Source: Vitreoscilla massiliensis
GTDB taxonomy: Bacteria > Pseudomonadota > Gammaproteobacteria > Burkholderiales > Neisseriaceae
Assembly: GCF_001457815.1 (NCBI RefSeq)
Contig: NZ_LN898221.1
Coordinates: 453,053 to 517,052, forward strand
Length of the DNA stretch: 64,000 nucleotides
Direction: 5' to 3'
A program made the position numbers and the translations under genes. Positions within the stretch are counted from its first letter, which is position 1. Each line of letters starts with the position of its first letter. The notes under the pieces were generated by a model. That model was not told where the DNA came from, made no database searches, and was given only the letters and a program-made list of their open reading frames with translations. This document shows positions 21,516 to 32,100 of this stretch, piece by piece.

Positions 21516-23192
21516 CTAAAACCGTTTACTCACATTCAACCACGCCTGTACATCATTGCGGTCATCCACGGTGCTGGGTTGGTGGCCAAACGGGAAACCA
21601 ATGCGGGCTTGCGCCTGCCATAGTCTGCTGTTTTGCCAATCCAAGCCTAAACCAACACTGTTAATGCGGGCTTTGTTGCTGCCGCTAAAGCCTTTCCATT
21701 TGTCGGCCACAAATTGTGCTTGGGCGGTGTCCACATACACTTTGCCCAACAATTGGTTTTTATTGGAATTGAGTAAATTTTGACGCAATTCGGTAATAGC
21801 ATAATAGCCACTGCTGCCACCCAAGACGCTGGATTTGTAGCCACTGACGGTATATGGCCCACCTGCACTGAAGCCATCAGCTTCTAAATTGTCAGGGCTG
21901 TATTGACCTTGTAAGCTCGCATACAACTGCGTACCGTGTTTGCCCAAGTTCTGCAAACGGGCGATGTTGGCACTGAACAGTTTAAACGTGCCTTGATTGC
22001 GGTTGGTCAATTCGTCCAATGCTCGGGCTTTATCATTGGTGAAGTCGACACGTCCCACTGCAGCAGCGATGCCAAACTGATTCAAACCGCCCCCACCCAC
22101 ATCATCAAAGCGAAAGGCATCGAGACGGATGCGGCCTGTATCGACATTGCGATGGCGGTAAGTCTTGGCCAAACCCACATCGTCTTTGATGCGTTTGTGG
22201 TCATAGGAAGTGGTGGCCACCACTTCGGTTTGATTGTTCAACACCAAGGGATGGCTTAACCATACGGTGGCTTGATCGGCACTGCCTTCTGCATCCAATA
22301 CTTTCAACGCCTTACCCAGTTCATATTCCAAACGTGAGTAGCTGACACCAGCTTTGGTACCGGCACCATTCAAGGTCAACTCATACGCCAATTTACCGTA
22401 GTTGAAGCGTTTACCAGCACTGGTGCCTTCAAAGCTCAGTTGGTCCCCTAAACCCAATAGATTATTGGCCATCACTCCGGCATTGAGACGCACTTCGCCA
22501 GTGTACTCATTGCCATAATTGTCTAAACCCACATAACCGCTGAGGGTTTTGGTGGGGATGACATCGATGTTCACATTGCTGCTGCCGGTGGTACTGCCAG
22601 CGCTGATGCTGCTGCGGGTGGTGACGCCATTCAAACGGTTGAGCAATTTGATCTGCCGTTCCAAATCTTGGCGTTTGATTACTTTGCCGTTTTGCAATGG
22701 CGCAACAGTGGCCTGTAACAAACTGTCTTTGGTGCGGGTTTGGTTATTGAGGATGATTTGGTCGTATTTGGCTTCCAGAATCCGTATCACCACCACACCG
22801 GTGTTGAGGTTTTGTGGAGGCAAATAGGCGCGGTGGTAAGGATAGCCTTGCTGTTGGTAATAATGGCTGACCTTATCGGCCAATTGTTGTAATTGGCCAA
22901 TATTGAGGGTTTTGCCCTCGGCATCGGCCACCACAACATGTACAGCTTCGCTACTGAGGCTGCCACTGCCTTCGATGTGTATGCGCTCTACCCGCACCGT
23001 CTGTTGTCCCTCCAGCGCTTGGGCGATGGGGCTGCTGTCTTCCCAAGTTGCGGCCTGTTGCGGCTGTGTCGGCAAACGCTGTTCTTGTTGCTGTTGTAAC
23101 AATTGGCTGGCATTGGGCACCATATCTGCCAGTGCTGGCAATGCCCACAATGCCAATACGGCCATACTGAGTTGGTTTAACTTGGCCTTCAT
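21516..23192 (-). CDS. TpsB outer-membrane transporter of two-partner secretion (FhaC/ShlB/HecB family)
   Basis: This 558-residue Omp85-type pore exports the TpsA adhesin encoded just upstream. It has a signal peptide (MKAKLNQLSMAVLALWALPA, LA), a Q-rich helix-like stretch, then POTRA regions (VRVERIHIEGSGSLSSEAVH; GYPYHRAYLPPQNLNTGVVV). The barrel begins at about residue 215, contains GKRFNYGKLAYELTL and SAGGPYTVSGYKSS, near the VRGY/F motif position, and ends in Phe (WLNVSKRF), as outer-membrane barrels do. Start overlaps the tpsA stop as TAATG, so the two are coupled. A hairpin terminator follows. Confidence 0.93.
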   Translation of the reverse strand: MKAKLNQLSMAVLALWALPALADMVPNASQLLQQQQEQRLPTQPQQAATWEDSSPIAQALEGQQTVRVERIHIEGSGSLSSEAVHVVVADAEGKTLNIGQLQQLADKVSHYYQQQGYPYHRAYLPPQNLNTGVVVIRILEAKYDQIILNNQTRTKDSLLQATVAPLQNGKVIKRQDLERQIKLLNRLNGVTTRSSISAGSTTGSSNVNIDVIPTKTLSGYVGLDNYGNEYTGEVRLNAGVMANNLLGLGDQLSFEGTSAGKRFNYGKLAYELTLNGAGTKAGVSYSRLEYELGKALKVLDAEGSADQATVWLSHPLVLNNQTEVVATTSYDHKRIKDDVGLAKTYRHRNVDTGRIRLDAFRFDDVGGGGLNQFGIAAAVGRVDFTNDKARALDELTNRNQGTFKLFSANIARLQNLGKHGTQLYASLQGQYSPDNLEADGFSAGGPYTVSGYKSSVLGGSSGYYAITELRQNLLNSNKNQLLGKVYVDTAQAQFVADKWKGFSGSNKARINSVGLGLDWQNSRLWQAQARIGFPFGHQPSTVDDRNDVQAWLNVSKRF

Positions 23193-26100
23193 TAGCGCAA
23201 TCCCCCTGAAAGTGTTTGGATGCCATTGGTGTTGACACCATTGCCGATGATTTCGATGTGGACGGGATTGCCGTTCAATGGATTTTTGAGTTTGTCTTCA
23301 TCATCGAAGTCTATGGCACGTCGGTAAGGATTGCCTGTTGGTGCTTGCATTTGTGGTCTGGCGGTTGGGGCCACAGTTGGTGGCACTGTCGGCACTGCCG
23401 CAATGTTCACCGTGGTGGTGGTCGGCGCACCATCCCACTCGTAATTGCTGGCATCGGCACCGGCCAAATCGATATCGGTTATGGACACCTGTTGTGTACC
23501 CACTTGGTTGTTGGCCAAACTGCCTTGGGCAGCACTGATGAATACCTGATCGCCTGCCACCACATTGCTTAAGTGTGCACCAGACACATCAATGCCGACA
23601 TCGGTACTGGCATTGATTTGACGGTCTATGCCTTTCAAACCGGTGACTTTGCCTATAGAAGCCTTATCTATGTCAACGGTGGTTTGGCCACTGCTGTTGT
23701 CCAATTCATAATTACCAGCATCGGCACCACTCAAACTCAAACCACTGATGCTGACCAACTTGCTGGAACCGGCATTTTTATTCGCCATCGTGCCGGTGCC
23801 TGTTTGCGCCACCGTCACATCATCCGAGCCAAAAATGGTGCCAACAATGTGGGCCTTGCTGTAATCCAATGCCACATCGAGCAAACCGTTGTAATCGCGA
23901 TTGAGCGCAGCAATGTCGGCAATTGAGCTTAATTTGGCTTTATCAATCTGCCCACTGGCATTTTGACTGACCACCACATAGTTATTGCCGCCATTGCCAT
24001 CGTCGACCACATAACCAGTGTCCACCAGCAAATCACGGCTACCAGCATTACGACTGTCGAAGGATTGCGACAGACCAGTGACACTGTCACCAGCGACCAA
24101 ACCAGAATACGTTACTGCACCTTTGGAATTCGTCGTGCCATCGTAAGTACGGCTGTCGGATGCGGCCTGTAACACAAGATTAGCCTTGTTAATCGTGCCG
24201 CTGGCTTTGTTTTCAATAACATTGTAATTACCGCCACCATTGCCATCGTTGACCACATAACCTGCATTTACCGATAAGTCACGGCTGCCAGCGTTGCGGC
24301 TATCGAAGGATTGCGACAGACCCGTGACACTGTCACCGGCGACCAAACCAGCATACGTCACTGCGCCTTTGGAGTTTGTTGTGCCATCATAAGTACGGCT
24401 GTCAGTAGCGGCCTGTAACACAAGATTAGCCTTGTTAATCGTGCCACTGGCTTTATTCTCCACCACATTGTAGTTGCCACCGCCATTGCCATCGTTAACC
24501 ACATAGCCAGCGTCCACCAACAAATCACGACTGCCGGCATTGCGGCTGTCGAAGGATTGCGACAGACCGGTCACGCTGTCACCGGCTACTAAGCCAGCCA
24601 CAGTTACAGCGACGTTGGAATTCGTCGTGCCATCATAAGTGCGGGTGTCAGTAGCGGCCTGTAAGGTTAAATTGGCTTTGTTAATGGTGCCACTGGCTTT
24701 GTTTACTACCACATTGTAATTGCCACCGGCATTGCCATCGTTAACCACATAACCTGCGTTCACCAACAAATCGCGGCTGCCGGCGTTGCGGCTGTCGAAG
24801 GATTGGCTGAGATTGGTCAGGGCATCATTGCCCATCAAACCAGTCACAATGACTTGTTTGGCAGAATTCGTGGTGCCATCGTAAGTACGGTTGTCTGTAG
24901 CGGCCTGTAAGGTCAGATTGGCTTTATTAATCGTGCCACTGGCTTTGTTCTCCACCACATTGTAGTTGCCACCGCCATTGCCATCGTTAACCACATAACC
25001 TGCATTTACCGATAGGTCACGGCTGCCAGCATTGCGGCTGTCGAAGGATTGCGATAGACCAGATACGCTGTCACCAGCTACCAAACCAGAATACGTCACT
25101 GCGCCTTTGGAATTCGTGGTGCCATCGTAAGTGCGGCTGTCTGTAGCGGCCTGTAAGGTTAAATTGGCCTTGTTAATCGTACCGCTGGCTTTGTTTTCAA
25201 TAACATTGTAGTTGCCGCCGCCATTACCATCGTTAACCACATAGCCAGCGTCCACCAACAAATCACGGCTACCGGCATTGCGGTTGTCGAAGGATTGCGA
25301 CAGACCGGTCACACTGTCACCGGCGACCAAACCAGCATACGTTACTGCACCTTTGGAATTCGTGGTGCCATCGTAAGTACGGTTGTCTGTAGCGGCCTGT
25401 AAGGTTAAATTGGCTTTATTAATCGTGCCACTGGCTTTGTTCTCCACTACATTGTAATTACCGCCGCCATTGCCATCGTTAACCACATAGCCAACATCCA
25501 CCGACAAATCACGGCTACCGGCATTGCGGTTGTCGAAAGATTGGCTGAGATTGGTCAGGGCATCATTGCCCATTAAACCAGTCACAATGACTTGTTGGGC
25601 AGAATTCGTCGTGCCATCGTAAGTACGAGTATCTGTAGCGGCCTGTAAGGTCAGATTGGCTTTACCAATGGTCAAATCACCTTTTTGGTAGGTAATGTCG
25701 TAATTGCCTGAGCTTAAGCCACCCGCATCAATCACATATGTGCCGGCATTCTTCGCACCTTGTGAAGTACCGCTGTATGTCACCGCTCCACCCAACACAC
25801 TGGCGGTTTCGCCACCGACAAAGCCTGAGTAGCTGACGCCATTGCCACCGGCATAGGCTGTGGCATCGTAAACTTTGTTGGCATTATTGGCAGTCACCGT
25901 TAAGGCGGCTTTATTGATAGTGAGGCGGGAATCACGGTCGCCGACCAAATCGTAGCCTTGTTGGTGTGAGTAATAAACCAAGTCATAGACATTGACATTG
26001 GTGCCTGTACCCGTGCCTTGTTGCAAAACATTCGCGTCCACACCTGTGGTCGCACCGAAGCTGTGTTGTTGTGCATCGTAGGTAATGGTGTTGTCTGCAC

Positions 26101-29100
26101 CGGCATTGATGGTTTTTTGCGTTAAGAAGTTGCGCAATAAAGGCGCGGTTTGGCCGGAATAAATGCGCCATACCTTGCCTGTGCCACCGACATCGTCTAT
26201 GTCCCAACCGGCGTTGATAAAGGTATTCACATCCATGATTTGCGCTGTGCTCACGCCATTGGCACCGGCGCCGCCAGCACTGCTGTTTTGAGCGCTGGAT
26301 TGCGTGTCCCAGAAACTGCTGGCAACCTGTGTTGTGGCATCGGTGCTGCCGATTAAGCCACCGACATTACTCGTACCTGTCACCAAACCGCGGGCATAGG
26401 TTTGGGCAATACTGCTGCTGCCCACACTGTTACCCACCAAACCACCGACTTGGTTGCGGCCTGTCACCGCGCCCACCGCATAAGCATTGCTGATGCTGCT
26501 GTTTTCATTCAAACCCACCAAACCACCAACCGCATCACCATTGCTGCTCACCGTTCCGCTGGCATAGGCAATGTTGACACTCCCCTTTTGATGGTAACCG
26601 ATTAAACCACCGACTTTGTCGCCCGTACCGGTAACCCCTCCTGTTGCATACACATTGCTGATGAAACCTCCGATGCCTTTAGCTGGATCAGTAGTGCCAT
26701 TACTGCCTATCAACCCACCCACATGGTTAGCTCCAACCACTTTACCCGTGGCAAAACTGTCATCAATGCGATACATTTCACCGTAATAACCGATAAAGCT
26801 GCCCACCAAACCACCTACATGATCGCGACCTGTTACCGCACCAGTAGCCTGAACATTTTTCAATATGCTGTACTGGTTGTAGCCGATCAAACCACCAATA
26901 TGATCCAGCCCAGTGACATTTCCAGTAGCGTAACTGTTGCTGATGTACCCTCCCTGAGCAAACGTCACTTCTTCATCCCCATTGAGCCCAATCAAACCAC
27001 CCACATTGTTAGGGCCGGTAACATTACCAGTAGCATGGCTATTGCGTACGGGTGCTTGGCTATTTTGTCCAATCAGCCCGCCGGCAAAAGTATTGGCATT
27101 ACCGGCTGTCGCCACCATACTGACATTGCCTGTAGCATGGCTGTTCGCAATGGCACTCAAATAAGAGGACGCAATCCCCACCAAACCACCCGCCGAGGCG
27201 CTATTTACAGTCGCTTCAACCGTCACATCACCGCTAGCATGGCTATTGTGAATAAAGTTTGGGGCTCCTAACATACCGGCATTAGGTGCATAGCCCGCAC
27301 CCAGTAAGCCACCGGCAAACACTTTCTCAGCCAGTCCAGACGTCACCACATGAACAGCGCCCTTAGCATAACTGTCATAGACATCTCCATAGCTGGCACC
27401 TGCTAAACCTCCGGCCAAAACCCTGCCTAAATTGCTGCGAGCACTGACTGCACCCGTTGCATGGCTATTGCTGATGCTCCCCATTTTGGCTTGTCCATGC
27501 AAGCCAACCAAGCCTCCTGCCAAGGCATAAACCATAGTAGGATTGCCATTCCCAACAACATCGATGGATACATCTCCTGTCGCATGGCTATTGCTGATAA
27601 AGCTGCCTGCAGCATCATTACGTCCTAGCAAGCCACCGGCACTGACATCAATATTCTTCATTCCTGCCGCTGCAGGCGTCACTGTAAGCGCGACTTTGAC
27701 ATTGCCATGAGCATAACTATTGTCAATACTGCCGTAGGCGTTATAACCCACCAAACCGCCAGCATGTACAGATGCATCGGTATTCTTTGCCTCAACATCA
27801 CCTTGCGCATAGGAATTTTTAACAGTCACCAATGCTGTCGCAGGGCTACCAGCATTCCGACCAATTAATCCACCCACTTCATTAGCGCCACTCACATCAG
27901 CAGTGGTGTGCGCATTGCTGACTTGACTGTTCTCATTCCAACCCACCAGACCACCGACTTGATTGCGGCCTGTAACCTTACCTGCGGCATAGACATTGCT
28001 CAGATTACCTATTTTGTTGTAACCAATCAGACCACCGACTTGGTCGTCTGTGCCGCTGACATCACCCGTAGCATAAGCGTTACTGACATTGCCACCATTG
28101 CTTTGAGCATCACCATTGGCACCGATTAAGCCGCCGACATGGTTGTTGCCACTGACATCACCGCTGGCAAAACTGTTGGTAACTTGCCCATTTCGATTCA
28201 AACCAATCAAACCACCGGCAAACGTCTTGGCAGCTTGTGCCACCACAATACCTGTGGCATGGCTGTCATCTATCTGCCCCGATTCATGCCATCCCACCAA
28301 ACCACCTACATAGGCTTGGCTGGTATTGATATTGGCATGGGCACTGACATTACCTGTCGCGTGCACGCCACTCAAGGCCTGCGAATTATACGCCACGGCC
28401 CCACCGGCATAGGCATTGGACAAATTGGACTCAGCCCTCACATCGCCATCGGCTTGTGCTTGCTCAATGACTGAGCGGTTAAAACCCACCAAGCCTGCTG
28501 CATAAGCTTCACCAGTATTGGCACGGGCAGTGACACTGCCACGGACATGGGCATTATGGATGCGGCCATTTTCATGGTAAGCCACCAAGCCAGCTGCCTC
28601 AGTCCAGCCGAGATTGGAACTGGCGCTCACATCGCCGCTGCTTGTGGCATTAAGAATGTTGCCATTGGTGTTGTAAGCCACCAAGCCAGCTGCATAAGAG
28701 TACTGCTGTTCAGAATGCGCCGTCACCGTGCCCGTGGCCTGAGTGTCGGTCATATCGCCCTGAGTGTTGTAAGCCACCAAGCCACCCGCGTAGGCCACAC
28801 CCCCTTCAGCATTGGCAGTGACATTACCCGAAGCATGGCTGTTGCTGATGTTGCCACTGCTTTTGCCCACCAAGCCACCAGCATAAGCATAAGCAGCGCT
28901 GGCATTGGCCGTCACCGCACCTGTGGCATGGCTGTTACTGATGGTGCTGTTGTCGTTAAAACCCACCAAACCGCCAGCATAAGCATTAGCAGAGCTGGAA
29001 TTGGCCGTCACCGTACCTGTGGCATGGCTGTTGCTGATGTTGCCCCAGTTTAGCCCTACCAAACCACCCGCAATGGCTTCTCCATTGGCACTTTTGGCTT

Positions 29101-32100
29101 CCACTCGTCCTTGGGCATACACACCTTCAATCAGGCCAAGTGTGGCGACATTGCTGCTGTAATTGTTGCCCACCAAGCCGCCGACCCGATTCATGCCGCT
29201 AACAACAGAAGTGCTTTCCGTATGGGCCATGCTGATGTTGCCATCTTGGTTGTAACCGATTAAGCCACCGACTTGATTGCGGCCTGTAACCGCTCCTACG
29301 GCGTAGGCATTGCTGATGCCAGCGTTTTGATTGCGGCCTATGAGGCCGCCGATGTTGTCGCCTGTTCTACCGCCTTGGACTTCGCCTAAGGCATAGCTGT
29401 TGCTGACAGTGTGGCCGCCGTTGCTGTAATTGGCGCCAATTAAGCCACCAACCTCGCCCGTGCCTGTGCCTGTGCCTGTGACCACAGAAGTGTTCGCTGT
29501 ACTGGCATTGCTGATGTTGGCATTTTCATTCAGGCCGAGGAGGCCACCGACTTGATTGCGGCCTGTAACGGCTCCTGCGGCGTAGACATTGCTGATGCTG
29601 GCGTTTTGATTGTGGCCGATGAAGCCGCCGATATTGTCACCCGAGCTGCCGCCTTTGACTTCGCCTAAGGCGTAGCTGTTGCTGACCGTGTGACCACCGC
29701 CGCTGTAATTGTAACCGATTAAGCCACCGACTTGATTGCGGCCTGTAACGGCTCCAGTAGCATAGACATTGCTGATGCTGGCGTTTTGATTGCGACCGAT
29801 GAGGCCGCCGATGTTGTCACCCGAGCTGCCGCCTTTCACTTCGCCTAAGGCGTAGCTGTTGCTGACCGTGTGACCACCGCTGCTGTAATTATTACCGATT
29901 AAGCCGCCCACAGCACCTGTGCCTGTGACCACCGATGTGTTTGCTGTGCTCGCATTGCTGATATTGGCGTTTTCATTCAGGCCGATTAAGCCACCGACAT
30001 TACTCTTGCCTGTCACCGTTCCACTGGCCGAAACTTGGCTAACGCTGCCACCTTGGTTGTAAGCAATCAAACCACCCATAGTGGATGTACCAAAAGCCGC
30101 ACTGACCGACCCAGATGCAGAAGCATTGCTGATTGTGCCACTGTTGCGTCCCACTAAACCGCCAAAATAATCCTTACCCAGTAAAGCACCAGACCCCGCA
30201 CTGGTATTGCTGCTGGCGCTAGAAGCCGTAATGCTGCCTTGGTTGTCGCCAACCAAGCCGCCCCCTATAGCCATCGCGTTTGAGTCAAATATAGCCAGTC
30301 TGACTTCATAATCCCCACTGGCGCGGCTGCTTGCAATTTGTCCACGGTTGACCCCAACCAAGCCGCCGACCAACGCTGTCTTAGAAGCCGTCGCATTCGT
30401 CCGCGTGATGCCTGTCGCCACACTGTTGGCGATGCTGCCCAAATTCTCACCGACCAAACCACCGAGTCTGATTTCATTGCTGGCCTCACTGGTGGTCACC
30501 AAGCCTTCAGCGCGGCTATTGGCAATCATGCTGTGATTAATGCCGACCAAGCCACCCGCAATGGCGTTGGCAGTATTTGCACCGGTAACACCCCACAATG
30601 CGCCACGAGCGGTGGCTTGCTTAATCAAACCCGTGCTGCTGCCATTGCCCATGTTTTCACCCACCAAGCCACCGGCAATGCTGTGCGCACGCACTTCCGT
30701 ATCAGCCTTGGTTTCGGCATTGCTGATGTTGCCATTTTCATTCAACCCGACCAAACCACCGACTTGATAGCGGCCTGTAACATTGCCTGCGGCGTAGACA
30801 TTGCTCAGATTGCCTGTCTTGTTGTAACCAATCAGGCCACCGACTTGGTCGCCTTTACCTGTGACATTACCAGTGGCATATGCGTTGCTGATGCTCCCTC
30901 CGATATAGCCAGCTCCCCCATTGCTGCCAATCAGACCACCCACATGGTTGTTGCCACTCACATCGCCTGTAGCATGACTGCCATTGACTTGAGCTTGCCC
31001 ATTCAGTCCTATCAAGCCTCCCGCAGACGTATCATTTGCTTGTGCGGTGACCTTTCCTGAGGCATGGCTGTTGCTGATACTCCCATAATAACTAAAGCCC
31101 ACCAAGCCACCTGCATAAGCAATATCATTAGTAGCATTGGACGTCACCGCACCTGTAGCATGGCTATTATTGATGCTGCCTTGGTCATTAGTTCCCACTA
31201 AACCACCAGCAATAGCAAGAAGATTGCTAGAGTTTGCCGTCACCGCACCTGTAGCATAGCTGTTGCTGATGCTACCTCTATTCACGCCTACCAATCCACC
31301 GGCAAGAGCAGAGTGAGAAGTGCCGATAGCGCTCACAACTCCAGAGGCATGGCTGTTACTGATACTGCCCTTGTTCTCTCCTACCAAGCCGCCTGCATTA
31401 GCAAAATAAGAAAAAGAATCAGCACTTACATCCCCAGAGGCATGGCTGTTGCTGATACTGCCATAATAATTAAAGCCCACAAAGCCGCCTACACGAACTT
31501 CACCAGAGGCAGCTTTGGCCGTCACCGCACCTGTAGCATAGCTATTACTGATATTGGCTTCATTTCGCCCTACCAAGCCGCCTGCATTGGCATTGAATGC
31601 AGCAGAATTGGCCGTTACTGTTCCAGTGGCATGGCTGTTGCTGATGTTACCGCTGCTGTGCCCTACTAAACCGCCGACATAAATACTATCTCGAATACTG
31701 CCATTGTAGGTATGGTTAATCACCATATCGCCAGTGGCTTGGCTGTCGCTGATGTTGCCGCTGCTGTATCCTACTAAGCCACCTAAATAGACACTTTTAT
31801 TGGTCGCCATGTTTACAACAGCCTGTAGCTGTCCAGACGCATCTGAAATCGTCCCAGTGTTATACCCAACCACCCCGCCCACATAAGCCTCAACATTATT
31901 AACAGAAAGCATAGATTGCCAACTGACATTAGCATGGGCGGCGCTGATACTCCCCTTGTAATTACTACCGACCACACCTCCTGATCTGATAAATCCATTA
32001 TTACCTAATAAATACAAATTGCCACTGGTGTTGACATTGCTGATGCTGCCACCATCATTAACGCCGGCCACAATACCGATATCATTTCTTGCGCCTATAC

